Positions 52,547 to 61,161 of a stretch of 64,000 bases of DNA are shown piece after piece (positions within the stretch are counted from its first letter, which is position 1; every line of letters begins with the position of its first letter). Below the pieces are notes generated by a model, which saw only the letters and a program-made list of their open reading frames with translations, ran no database searches and was not told where the DNA came from. Position numbers and translations under genes: made by a program. This DNA comes from Occallatibacter gabretensis. GTDB lineage: Bacteria > Acidobacteriota > Terriglobia > Terriglobales > Acidobacteriaceae. The stretch spans positions 248,001-312,000 of the forward strand of contig NZ_LAIJ01000002.1 in the NCBI RefSeq assembly GCF_001449115.1, given 5' to 3'.

Positions 52547-55500
52547 ATGGCCTCAGCGCCTGAACTCAAGGCGACCCTTCAGTTGCCGCAGACGGCCTTC
52601 CCCATGAAGGCAAATCTCCCCCAGAATGAACCGCTTCGCCTCAAAAAATGGGCTGAAATGCGCCTCTGGAACGAGCTCCGCAAAGCCGGCGCCGGTCGCC
52701 CTGCCTACATCCTCCACGACGGCCCTCCCTACGCCAACGGCCCCATCCATCTCGGCCACGCCCTCAACAAGGGCCTCAAGGATTTCGTCGTCAAATCGAA
52801 AACCATGGCCGGCTTCGATTCGCCCTACATCCCCGGCTTCGACTGCCACGGCCTCCCCATCGAAATCAAAGTAGATGAGCAGCTTGGCCGCAAAAAGCTC
52901 GAAATGCCCGTCCCGGCAGTGCTCGAAGCCTGCCGCGCCTACGCGCAGAAGTACGTTGATCTCCAGACCTCGCAGTTCGAGCGCATCGGCATCTTCGGCC
53001 GCTGGGATAACTCCTACAAAACCATGTCCCGCCAGTACGAAGCCAAGACCCTCGAAGCCCTCTACGGCTTCCTCGAGCAGGACTTCGTCTACCGCGGCCT
53101 CAAGCCCGTCTACTGGTGCATCCACGACCGCACCGCCCTCGCCGACGCCGAAATCGAATACGAGCAGCACACCAGCCCGTCAGTCTACGTCCGCTACAAG
53201 CTAACCTCAGACGCCGCAGCTCTGGATGAGTCCCTCAAAGGCCGCGAAGTCTACACCATCATCTGGACCACCACCCCGTGGACCCTTCCGGCATCGTTAG
53301 CCGTAGCCTTCCACCCCGACTTCGAATACGTAGCTCTCGAATCCTCACAGACCCCGGGTGCCCCCGGTCCCTCGCATTTGGGGACCGGGGATACCACAAC
53401 CGCCAACTCACCGGTCTACGTAGTAGCCGCGGAACTCGCGCCTCAAGTCATCGCCGCCTGCAATCTGGGCGAGACCAAGGAACTAGCCCGCTTCAAAGGC
53501 CGCGCCCTCGACCGCACCACCTATCAGCACCCGTTCCTCAACCGCTCTATCCTCGGCGTCCTCGCCACCTACGTCACCGCCGACGCCGGCACCGGCGCAG
53601 TCCACACCGCCCCCTCGCACGGCGCGGACGACTTCTACACCGGCCAGCGCTACGGCCTCGACCTAACCTGCAACGTGGACGATGTAGGCCGCATCCACGC
53701 CACCGACTGGTCCGGCGATGCGCCACCACCCTACGACGGTAAGAAAGTCTTCGCTGCCAACCCCATCATCATCGAGCTCTTAAAAGAGCGCGGCGCACTC
53801 ATGGCCCAGGCCAATCTCCAGCACAGTTACCCGCACTGCTGGCGCTGCCACAACCCCGTCATCTTCCGCGCCACAGAGCAGTGGTTCATCTCGCTCGAAA
53901 CCCCGATGAAGCGCCCCAGGAGTTCGGATAAAGCCGGTACCGACACAACATTCCGTCAGCTCTCCATCGAAGAAATCGACAAGGTCAAATGGGACCCCTC
54001 CTGGGGCAAAGAGCGCATCACCAACATGATCGCCACGCGCCCCGACTGGTGCATCAGCCGCCAGCGCATCTGGGGTGTGCCCATCGCGGTCCTCATGTGT
54101 ACAAGCTGCCAGAAGCCGCTCATCGACGCCGCCCTCAACAAAAAGATCGTCACGCTCTTTGAAAACGAAGGCGCAGAAGCCTGGCACACCACCAGCGTCG
54201 AAGCTCTCACGCCTACAGGCGCAAAATGCGCCCAATGCGGCAACACAACGTTCCGCAAAGAAACCGACATCCTCGACGTCTGGTTCGACTCCGGCACAAG
54301 CTGGCTGGCAGTCTCCGAGTCCGACCCGGATCTGAAGGCTGCTTACGCTCAATTCGAGAAGAACGATTCCGTTAAGGTGTTGTATCTAGAAGGTGGCGAC
54401 CAGCATCGCGGCTGGTTCCACTCGTCGCTTCTCACATCAGTAGCCCTCCGAGGCCGCGCACCATACTCCCACGTCGCCACCGCCGGCTGGACCCTCGACG
54501 AGCAAGGCCGCGCCATGTCCAAGTCCCTCGGCAACGGCGTCGATCCCGTCGACATCGCCAACCGCATGGGCGGCGAAATCGTCCGCCTCTGGGTCGCCAG
54601 CATCGACTTCCGCGAAGACATGGCCGCCAGCGAAAACCTCATGGCCCGCTGCGCCGATATCTACCGCAAGCTGCGCAACACGTTTCGGTTTTTACTCGGC
54701 AACCTCGCCGGCTTCACGCCCGCAACAGACGCCGTCCCCGAAGCCGAGCTCTTACCGCTCGACCGCTACATGCTCGCCCGCACCCGCGACCTCACCGAAA
54801 AAATCCTCGGCTGGTACGCGGACTTCGAGTTCCACCGCATCTACCACGCAGTCAACGAATTCGCCATCGTCGATCTCAGCTCGTTCTATCTCGACGTGCT
54901 CAAAGACCGCATGTACACCTTCGCGCCCACCAGCAAAGAGCGCCTCTCCGCGCAAACCGTCCTCTGGAAGATCGCCGAAGCATTAGTCCGCCTGGTCGCA
55001 CCCATCCTCAGCTTCACCGCCGACGAAGTCTGGGAATATCTACCGCCAGTCGAAGGCCGCGAAGCCAGCGTCCATCTAGCCCTCTTCCCAAAACCAGAAG
55101 AAGTCTTCTCCGAAAATCCCGATGTAATCTTGGGCGAATGGAAGCGCCTATTTGCGATTCGAGAAGAAGTATTTAGTGCCCTTGAGGTTGCTCGGCAGCA
55201 AGGAGAGATTGGAAAGGGGCTCGGTGCGCGAGTCGATATTCGTGCATCTGAGGCTGACACGGCATTTCTTAACTCATTTCCGAGAGAATCACTTGCTGAG
55301 TTCTTTAATGTTTCAGAGTTGGATATCAAAGTTTCTGCGGTACAGATTCGCGCCGCTAGAGGCGTTAACGAAGATGGCTCACCTGATGACAAGCCAAGAG
55401 CAGTTGCATTTGCAGCAACAGGTATCAAATGCAACCGCTGCTGGCGCTTCACGCACGACACATCCAACTACGGCATCTGGGCCGACGTCTGCGACCGCTG

Positions 55501-55561
55501 CCAATACCACCTCGGCCTGATGAACGTCGCACCACCACAACCAGAAGGAGCTGCTGTTTAA
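52547..55561 (+). CDS. ileS: isoleucyl-tRNA synthetase
   Basis: 1,004 residues. Class Ia synthetase: HLGH in PYANGPIHLGHALNKGLKDF (HIGH box), CP1 editing domain, MSKSLGNG (KMSKS box), anticodon-binding domain, and a C-terminal zinc site CNRCWRFT ... CDRCQYHLG. Two oddities. A palindromic repeat at 53356-53396 adds about 15 Gly/Pro/Thr residues in the editing domain region. From about 55145 to 55430 the codons change to A/T-ending with lower GC, then revert. lspA follows 130 bp downstream. Confidence 0.97.
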   Translation: MASAPELKATLQLPQTAFPMKANLPQNEPLRLKKWAEMRLWNELRKAGAGRPAYILHDGPPYANGPIHLGHALNKGLKDFVVKSKTMAGFDSPYIPGFDCHGLPIEIKVDEQLGRKKLEMPVPAVLEACRAYAQKYVDLQTSQFERIGIFGRWDNSYKTMSRQYEAKTLEALYGFLEQDFVYRGLKPVYWCIHDRTALADAEIEYEQHTSPSVYVRYKLTSDAAALDESLKGREVYTIIWTTTPWTLPASLAVAFHPDFEYVALESSQTPGAPGPSHLGTGDTTTANSPVYVVAAELAPQVIAACNLGETKELARFKGRALDRTTYQHPFLNRSILGVLATYVTADAGTGAVHTAPSHGADDFYTGQRYGLDLTCNVDDVGRIHATDWSGDAPPPYDGKKVFAANPIIIELLKERGALMAQANLQHSYPHCWRCHNPVIFRATEQWFISLETPMKRPRSSDKAGTDTTFRQLSIEEIDKVKWDPSWGKERITNMIATRPDWCISRQRIWGVPIAVLMCTSCQKPLIDAALNKKIVTLFENEGAEAWHTTSVEALTPTGAKCAQCGNTTFRKETDILDVWFDSGTSWLAVSESDPDLKAAYAQFEKNDSVKVLYLEGGDQHRGWFHSSLLTSVALRGRAPYSHVATAGWTLDEQGRAMSKSLGNGVDPVDIANRMGGEIVRLWVASIDFREDMAASENLMARCADIYRKLRNTFRFLLGNLAGFTPATDAVPEAELLPLDRYMLARTRDLTEKILGWYADFEFHRIYHAVNEFAIVDLSSFYLDVLKDRMYTFAPTSKERLSAQTVLWKIAEALVRLVAPILSFTADEVWEYLPPVEGREASVHLALFPKPEEVFSENPDVILGEWKRLFAIREEVFSALEVARQQGEIGKGLGARVDIRASEADTAFLNSFPRESLAEFFNVSELDIKVSAVQIRAARGVNEDGSPDDKPRAVAFAATGIKCNRCWRFTHDTSNYGIWADVCDRCQYHLGLMNVAPPQPEGAAV
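53356..53396. repeat. REP-like palindrome inside ileS, copy B
   Basis: GGGTGCCCC then arms CCCCGGTCCC (53362-53371) and GGGACCGGGG (53381-53390) and ATACCAC. Aligned with 61059-61097: same GGGTGCCCC start, the loop TCG(C)ATTT, and GGGATA(C/G)CA end. It is read in frame as PGAPGPSHLGTGDTT, residues about 270-284 of IleS. Confidence 0.65.
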
Positions 55562-55693
55562 GCTCCTCTAATCGCCCCACTCAACAATCGTCCGATATCG
55601 GTGCATGGCTCCAGCCATGCACCTTCACCGCCGAAAACAAGAAAGACCCAGTCTTTCGAGTCCCAGCTTTCGAGTCAAGTCCCGCGAATCCAG

Positions 55694-56206
55694 ATGCCGT
55701 TAAAAATACAAACCCCGCGCCGTCTCCCCTGGCTGCTCCTCATCTCCGCATTCATCTACGCCGCTGACCAGTACACCAAGCTACTGGTCACAAAGCACGT
55801 CCGCCTCGGCGGAGCCATCCCCGTCCTCGACGGCATCTTCCGCATCACCCACTGGACCAACGAAGGCGCAGCCTTCTCGCTCTTCGCCGACTCCGCATCA
55901 CCCAACGCCGTCCGCTGGGGCCTCGTCGCCTTCACGGTCTTCGCATCGCTAGCCGTCCTCACCGCGCTCATCTGGATGGGCCATCGCATCTCCGCCGCCA
56001 CCATCGCCCTCGCCCTCATCCTCGGCGGCGCACTCGGCAACCTCCACGACCGTATCCTCACCGGCTCCGTCGTCGACTTCCTAGAAGTCCACATCTTCAG
56101 CTACCACTGGCCCGACTTCAACATAGCTGACTCCGCCGTAGTCATCGGCGCATGCCTCCTGCTCCTCGACTCCCTCCTGCCACATAAGAAAACTCAAGAA
56201 GGTTGA
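55694..56206 (+). CDS. lspA: lipoprotein signal peptidase
   Basis: 170 residues, four membrane segments. Aspartyl protease that trims prolipoproteins after lipidation. Catalytic Asps in GNLHDRILTGSVVDFLE and WPDFNIADSAVVIGA; the N-terminal motif is ADQYTKLLV. ATG 55694 is preferred, since the longer frame to 55601 begins in non-protein-like sequence. Same direction as ileS, a common pairing. Its end overlaps the next minus-strand gene by 13 bp. Confidence 0.95.
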   Translation: MPLKIQTPRRLPWLLLISAFIYAADQYTKLLVTKHVRLGGAIPVLDGIFRITHWTNEGAAFSLFADSASPNAVRWGLVAFTVFASLAVLTALIWMGHRISAATIALALILGGALGNLHDRILTGSVVDFLEVHIFSYHWPDFNIADSAVVIGACLLLLDSLLPHKKTQEG

Positions 56207-56664
56207 TCAGTCATCTCGGCGTGAGCCAATTTCCCTCTGCCCATTGGCCCTTTAAGAAGCAGGAGATAAAACCACGTTGTCAGGATTGCCACAGGAGTTG
56301 AGAGCAGGATAAGTGGAACTGGCAATTCAAAACCCGCTGCTCGATCATTAAGAAGAAATGAGCCAAATCCAAATAGAAACATCGAAGCAGGACCAAGGCA
56401 CGCTCCTACTAGCAACCACAGCCAGAACCTCCAGCCTGTAATGTTCTTTACAAGCAATACAAACGGAAGAGCGATCGGCCATCCGACAGCACTAAATAGT
56501 GCGAACACAAAAAGCCAGCCCACCAAGACCTCCGGCAGATTAACCGGTTGAGATCCTTGCGCATTCAGGATGTGTTGTCCAACCCACAAACCTACACATA
56601 CCAGAATGTCAGCCAGCAACAAGCTGCCTGCAGAGTAGATCAACCTCTTCCACCATGGCACCAT
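56194..56664 (-). CDS. four-span membrane protein, function unknown
   Basis: 156 residues with spans at about 9-29, 47-73, 80-102 and 118-139 (LLADILVCVGLWVGQHIL; VGWLFVFALFSAVGWPIALPFVLLV; WFWLWLLVGACLGPASMFLFGF-like; VPLILLSTPVAILTTWFYLLLL). AGGA lies six bases before ATG 56664. More AT-rich than its neighbours. Tail to tail with lspA. No family recognised. Confidence 0.65.
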   Translation of the reverse strand: MVPWWKRLIYSAGSLLLADILVCVGLWVGQHILNAQGSQPVNLPEVLVGWLFVFALFSAVGWPIALPFVLLVKNITGWRFWLWLLVGACLGPASMFLFGFGSFLLNDRAAGFELPVPLILLSTPVAILTTWFYLLLLKGPMGRGKLAHAEMTDQPS

Positions 56665-56828
56665 AAGTCGTCCTTTATGCCAATCTTACCCGGAACAATT
56701 CACCGTGGAACCGCAAGGTTCATGTCAGCGTATCAACACCAGCCGCATGGCTCGCATAAAATTAAATGTTGGGTCTGAACTTGCCCTTTTATTCAATTCA
56801 GACTTGATCACACCCCTTTGAGGTCCGC

Positions 56829-59438
56829 ATGAATTTCCGTTTCGCCCATTCCCTCCCCATCTTCTGTGCCGTCGCCGCACTCGCACTAGCCATCGCCCCC
56901 GCCGCCCGCGCCGAGCGCCTCCCCAAGACCGTCATCCCCTCGCACTACTCGCTCACCTTCACGCCGGACCTCAAGACCGCCACCTTCACCGGCCTGGAAA
57001 CCATCGACCTTGATCTCAAGGAAGCCTCCAAAACCATCGTTCTCAACTCCGCCGAGATCGAATTCCAGTCCGTCACCGTCAAAGCCGCCGGTAAAGAGCT
57101 AACAGCCACCGTCTCCACCGACAACGACAAAGAACAAACCACCTTCACCTTCCCTGACACCCTCCCCGCCGGCCCAGCAGTCCTCACCGTCCACTACACC
57201 GGCATCCTCAACGACAAGCTCCGCGGCTTCTATCTCTCCAAAACCGAAAAGCGCAACTACGCCGTCACCCAGTTCGAATCCACCGACGCGCGCCGCGCCT
57301 TCCCCAGCTTCGATGAGCCCGCCTTCAAGGCCAGCTTCACCATCACGCTCGTCGTCGATAAAGGCGACACCGTCATCTCAAACTCCGGCATCGCCTCTGA
57401 CACACCCGGCCCCGCGGCTGACAAGCACACCATCAAATTCGAGCCCACCGTCAAAATGTCCACCTACCTCGTCGCCTTCCTCGTCGGCGACTTCGAGTGC
57501 TCCTCCGGTGAGTCAGACGGCGTAGCCATCCGCGTCTGCGCCACGCCCGGCAAAGTCGAATACACCCGCTACGGCCTCGACGTAGCCAAGTACGTCCTCC
57601 ACTACTACGACGCCTACTTCGGCATCCACTTCCCTCTCAAGAAGCTCGACCTCATCGGCATCCCCGACTTCGAAGCCGGAGCCATGGAGAACTTCGGCGC
57701 CATCACCTACCGCGAAACCGATCTCCTCATCGACGAAAAATCCGCCACCATCGGCGCAAAGAAGAACGTCGCAGAAGTCATCGCGCATGAAATGGCCCAC
57801 CAGTGGTTCGGCGATCTCGTCACCATGCAGTGGTGGGACAACATCTGGCTCAACGAAGGCTTCGCCACCTGGATGGAGACCAAGCCCGTCAAAGCCATGC
57901 ATCCCGAATGGCACATCGATCAGGAAGAAGCCGCGCAGCTTGACGGCGTCCTCAACCTCGATGCCCAGCCCACCACGCGTCCCATCCGCGCCAAGGCCGA
58001 CACCCGCGAAGAAATCGAGCAGATGTTCGACGGCATCAGCTACCAGAAGGGCGGCGCAGTCCTTCACATGGTCGAGAACTACCTCGGCGAAGAAACCTTC
58101 CGCAAAGGTGTTCACAATTACCTCGCCGCGCATGAATACTCCAACGCCACCGCGGAAGACTTCTGGGGCGCGCAAACCACCACCAGCGGCAAGCCCATCG
58201 ACAAAATCATGGAGAGCTTCATCGCTCAGCCCGGCGTGCCAATCCTCACCTTCAGCAATGCGGCCAGCGGCAAGATTCCCGTCACGCAGCAGCGCTTCTT
58301 CCTGAGCCCCAGCAGCACACCCGATCCCGCGCAAAAGTGGACCATCCCCGTCTGCTTCAAATCCGCGGAAAGCTCTTCCTGCCCCATCCTCACGCCGGAA
58401 GACACCAGCCTCGCCCTCCCCAAGAGTCCCTTCCTCTTCGCCAACGCTAATGGCACTGGCTATTACCGCAGCACATACACGCCCACGCAATATTCGGCCA
58501 TCGTCGCCAACGTTGAAACCGCCCTCAAGCCCACCGAACGCATCAACCTCATCGGCGATGAATGGGCCCAGGTCCGCGCCAACAAAGCCATCGTCGGCGA
58601 TTACCTCAACCTCGTCACAGCCGTAAAATCCGACGAGAACGCCACCGTCATCGGCGCCGCGCTCGGACCCGTAAGCACCATCCACACTCGCGTAGCCTCC
58701 AACCAGTCCGAGCGTGACGCTCTCGAAGCCTGGGTCCGCGCCACCTTCGGTCCCATCTACGCCAAGCTTCCCGCGCCCGCGCCCAGCGACACACCTGCCA
58801 CCATCGAGCTGCGCTCCACGCTCTTCGGCACTCTCGGCGCAGCGAAAGACCCCGCCATCCTCGCCAAATCCCGTGAGATCGCAGCGCAGTTTCTCTCAAA
58901 CCCCGCCTCCGTCGATCCCACCCTCGGCCAAACCGCTCTCGCCATCGCAGCCACCAACGGCGACGCCGCTCTCTACGAGAAGCTCCAACAGACCTACGAG
59001 ACCACCACCAACCCAGACATGAAGAGCACCGCGCTTCAGCTCATGGCCGTCTTCGAGGACCCCACTCTCGCACGCCGCGCCCTCGACTACGCACTCACCC
59101 CCAAGGTACGCAGCCAGGACGCCGCCATCCAGTTCGCCATCGTCATGCAGACAGAAAAGGATCGCCCCATGGCCTGGCAATACATCAAGGATCACTGGGA
59201 CAATATCCACTCCCTGCTCACCCCTGAGCTCGGCGGCATCCTCGTCGGCTCCACGGCCAACTTCTGCTCCGCCGCTGATCGCGACGACGTTCAGCAGTGG
59301 TTCACCTCGCACAAAGTCGCCTCCGCAGATCAGACCGCCAAGCATGTCATCGAGCGCATCAACGGCTGCATCGAGCTCCGCTCCCTGCAGGAAGACAATC
59401 TCAAAAAGTGGCTAGCCACGCAAAGCAGTGGACAGTGA
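56829..59438 (+). CDS. M1-family aminopeptidase, secreted
   Basis: 869 residues. Signal peptide MNFRFAHSLPIFCAVAALALAIAPAARA. The exopeptidase box is GAMENFGAITY; the zinc site HExxH-18-E is HEMAHQW (His320, Glu321, His324) with NEGFA (Glu343). An ERAP1-C-like helical domain follows from about residue 520. Removes N-terminal residues from peptides, here outside the cytoplasm. GAGG precedes ATG 56829. The C-terminal half has no zinc role but closes the substrate cavity in this family. Confidence 0.96.
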   Translation: MNFRFAHSLPIFCAVAALALAIAPAARAERLPKTVIPSHYSLTFTPDLKTATFTGLETIDLDLKEASKTIVLNSAEIEFQSVTVKAAGKELTATVSTDNDKEQTTFTFPDTLPAGPAVLTVHYTGILNDKLRGFYLSKTEKRNYAVTQFESTDARRAFPSFDEPAFKASFTITLVVDKGDTVISNSGIASDTPGPAADKHTIKFEPTVKMSTYLVAFLVGDFECSSGESDGVAIRVCATPGKVEYTRYGLDVAKYVLHYYDAYFGIHFPLKKLDLIGIPDFEAGAMENFGAITYRETDLLIDEKSATIGAKKNVAEVIAHEMAHQWFGDLVTMQWWDNIWLNEGFATWMETKPVKAMHPEWHIDQEEAAQLDGVLNLDAQPTTRPIRAKADTREEIEQMFDGISYQKGGAVLHMVENYLGEETFRKGVHNYLAAHEYSNATAEDFWGAQTTTSGKPIDKIMESFIAQPGVPILTFSNAASGKIPVTQQRFFLSPSSTPDPAQKWTIPVCFKSAESSSCPILTPEDTSLALPKSPFLFANANGTGYYRSTYTPTQYSAIVANVETALKPTERINLIGDEWAQVRANKAIVGDYLNLVTAVKSDENATVIGAALGPVSTIHTRVASNQSERDALEAWVRATFGPIYAKLPAPAPSDTPATIELRSTLFGTLGAAKDPAILAKSREIAAQFLSNPASVDPTLGQTALAIAATNGDAALYEKLQQTYETTTNPDMKSTALQLMAVFEDPTLARRALDYALTPKVRSQDAAIQFAIVMQTEKDRPMAWQYIKDHWDNIHSLLTPELGGILVGSTANFCSAADRDDVQQWFTSHKVASADQTAKHVIERINGCIELRSLQEDNLKKWLATQSSGQ

Positions 59439-59475
59439 TTCGCGGTTAGTGTTTAGTGTTGAGTGCCTGAAAAAA

Positions 59476-59504
59476 TCAGGCTCCTTGCATCGCAGGGAGC
59501 CTGA
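59476..59504 (+). terminator. terminator after the M1 aminopeptidase
   Basis: TCAGGCTCC / GGAGCCTGA arms, 11-base loop, A-run before and CAACTTTT after. Confidence 0.85.
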
Positions 59505-59572
59505 CAACTTTTCATCGCCGCACGGTCACGAACAACGAACCATTAACAACCAACTGCTGTTAGGAGTCCCCC

Positions 59573-59980
59573 ATGCCCCATCGCGCAGAAGGTCCATTCG
59601 ACGTCACCACCACGCCCCTGTCCCCTGACGATTTCACCAACGGAACCAGCCTCAGCCGCTTCTCGCTCATCAAGCAGTATCACGGTGCCCTTGACGCCGC
59701 CGCCAAAGGCGAAATGCTGACCTCCGGCTCACCCGAATCCGGCGCTGCCGGCTACGTCGCCATTGAAGAGGTCTCCGGTTCCCTCGATGGACGGAAAGGC
59801 TCCTTCGCCCTCCAGCACTGGGGAACTATGCAGGCCGGCAAATTCGAGCTTCGCGTCGAAGTTGTCCCCGGCTCGGGCCTCGGCGACCTGGCCGGCATCT
59901 CCGGCACTCTCACCATCGCCATGGCCACTGGCGGCAAACACTCTTACGTCCTCGAATACTCTCTCCCCGCAGCGAAATAA
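59573..59980 (+). CDS. DUF3224-type protein
   Basis: 135 residues: FDVTTTPLSPDDFTNGTSLSRFSLIKQYHGALDAAAKGEMLTSGSPESGAAGYVAIEEVSGSLDGRKGSFALQHWGTMQAGKFELRVEVVPGSGLGDLAGISGTLTI. The pattern SFALQHWGTM and GLGDLAGISGT is that of DUF3224, a small beta-barrel of unknown function. No signal peptide. AGGAG six bases before ATG 59573. Single gene with terminators on both sides. Confidence 0.85.
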   Translation: MPHRAEGPFDVTTTPLSPDDFTNGTSLSRFSLIKQYHGALDAAAKGEMLTSGSPESGAAGYVAIEEVSGSLDGRKGSFALQHWGTMQAGKFELRVEVVPGSGLGDLAGISGTLTIAMATGGKHSYVLEYSLPAAK

Positions 59981-60006
59981 AAATGGCCGCAACATGCGGC
60001 CATTTT
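59980..60006. terminator. terminator after the DUF3224 gene
   Basis: AAAATGGCCGC / GCGGCCATTTT perfect 11-base stem, five-base loop. It can serve both strands. Confidence 0.92.
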
Positions 60007-60037
60007 CTGATCTCTGACGACTGATCTCTGATCTCTA
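60007..60037. repeat. GATCTCTGA-type degenerate repeats
   Basis: CTGATCTCTGA, CGACTGATCTCTGATCTCT run between the terminator and the next gene's end. Member of the word family listed at 33903-34062. Confidence 0.6.
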
Positions 60038-60038
60038 T

Positions 60039-60776
60039 TTAGCTTTTCTTCCCCGTCAGCGCCGAGCCCCAGCTTCCATCCGCCAGCCCAAACTCAAAGC
60101 TGATCTGCCCCGCCGTAATCTTTCCCTTGTACTGCAGCACATACTGCTGTCCCTGGTACTCGGTGTTGATCCAGAACGTCACCGTATCGCCATCAATCTT
60201 GCCATCGTGAATCTCAATCGGGGTCGCGTTGCCATTCTGCACCGTACCCGTCACCACAGCACCTGCGCTCTTCAACGTAATCGTTGAAGTCACCTGGCTG
60301 CCCATCATGTCCCAGTCGCCTTTATAGGCTCCCGTCACATCCAGCGCAGTCGTCGTTGCAGTTGCAGCAGGAGTCGCCGGCGTTGCGGGAGCGGGAGCAG
60401 CCCCATCGCCGCGCTTTACGCTCAGCGAAGTCCCCCAGCTTCCATCCTCCGTGCCAAAGGTAAAATCAATCTGCTCGCCCTTGATCTGGCCCTTGAAGAC
60501 CAGCTTGTACGTCTCACCCTGGTAATCCGTACTCACCCAGAAGCTGACCAGATCGCCAGCCACTTTCCCGTCGTGAATATCTTCCGGAGAAGTCGGCAGT
60601 CCCACAATCGTCCCCGTCACATCCGCCCCGCTCACCTTCAGGTTCAGCGTCGTCGGAACATCCGCATCGTTAAAGTTGAACGTTCCCTTCCACACTCCGG
60701 TCAGGTCCGCCGCCCAAACAGCCGGCGTCACACATATCAGAGCCGCAACCATCAACAAACGCAACACAACTTTCAT
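60039..60776 (-). CDS. secreted protein made of two repeated beta domains
   Basis: 245 residues. Signal peptide MKVVLRLLMVAALICVTPAVWA. Two homologous halves: ADLTGVWKGTFNF...EDIHDGKVAGDLVSFWVSTDYQGETYKLVFKGQIKGEQIDFTFGTEDGSWGTSLSVKRG and LDVTGAYKGDWDM...IEIHDGKIDGDTVTFWINTEYQGQQYVLQYKGKITAGQISFEFGLADGSWGSALTGKKS, joined by an Ala/Pro/Thr linker. The shared elements IHDGK..GD.V.FW..T.YQG suggest a ligand-binding barrel; no named family recognised. GAGG before ATG 60776. Confidence 0.82.
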   Translation of the reverse strand: MKVVLRLLMVAALICVTPAVWAADLTGVWKGTFNFNDADVPTTLNLKVSGADVTGTIVGLPTSPEDIHDGKVAGDLVSFWVSTDYQGETYKLVFKGQIKGEQIDFTFGTEDGSWGTSLSVKRGDGAAPAPATPATPAATATTTALDVTGAYKGDWDMMGSQVTSTITLKSAGAVVTGTVQNGNATPIEIHDGKIDGDTVTFWINTEYQGQQYVLQYKGKITAGQISFEFGLADGSWGSALTGKKS

Positions 60777-60917
60777 AAACCGCCTCTCATTACAGCCAAG
60801 TCTACCGCCAAAGGTTTCCGTATTCCACCAAGTCTACCGCCATTCACAAAACTTTATCTGCAACCACAAACCACTATCACCCTGAACTCAGCCGCTTACC
60901 TCCCAATCAATAGAGAT

Positions 60918-60965
60918 GTCATCCTGAGCGAAGTTTCACGCGTTCCGCGTGAAACGAGTCGAAGC
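60918..60965. repeat. TCCTGAGCGAAGT element with internal palindrome
   Basis: GTCATCCTGAGCGAAGTTTC, then an inverted repeat GTTTCACGCG / CGCGTGAAAC, then GAGTCGAAG. A related shorter piece (CATCCTGAGCGCAGTCATCC) lies at 62214-62235. The word CTGAGCGAAGTCGAAG is a widespread bacterial intergenic repeat type; here it is split by the palindrome. Confidence 0.6.
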
Positions 60966-61058
60966 CGGGGTCCCCAGAGCGCGATCTTTGCGCGATGGGG
61001 TGGGAAGGATCTGCGGTTGTCCTTGCCGTTGCTTTTCGTTCGTTCTTCCACAACATTC

Positions 61059-61097
61059 GGGTGCCCCAGGTCTCGATTTTGAGACCTGGGATAGCAC
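61059..61097. repeat. REP-like palindrome, copy C
   Basis: GGGTGCCCCAGGTCTC and GAGACCTGGG around GATTTT, followed by ATAGCAC. Copies A (10103) and B (53356, in ileS) share the arms or the flanks. Confidence 0.75.
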
Positions 61098-61161
61098 AAA
61101 AGCCAACCCACTTTCTGTCACCTGTAACCTGCAACCTGTAGCCTGCTTTACGATAAATCCC

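Larger units (their letters stand above)
60777..61161. other. intergenic region with several repeats, no gene
   Basis: Holds a 15-base direct repeat CCAAGTCTACCGCCA (60794 and 60828), a TCATCCTGAGCGAAGT element with an internal TTTCACGCG/CGCGTGAAA palindrome (about 60918-60965), the REP-like copy at 61059, and staggered CCTGTAACCTGCAACCTG words (61122-61143) before the HAD gene. Confidence 0.6.

Noticed and set aside
57513..58685. Long open frame (390 codons) antisense to the M1 aminopeptidase, and similar ones antisense to murA (16246-17460), pnp and the second serine hydrolase
   Set aside because: Strongly coding genes with C-ending codons lack stops on the opposite strand. The antisense products are Asp/Gly/Val- or Arg/His-rich with no family pattern or ribosome site.
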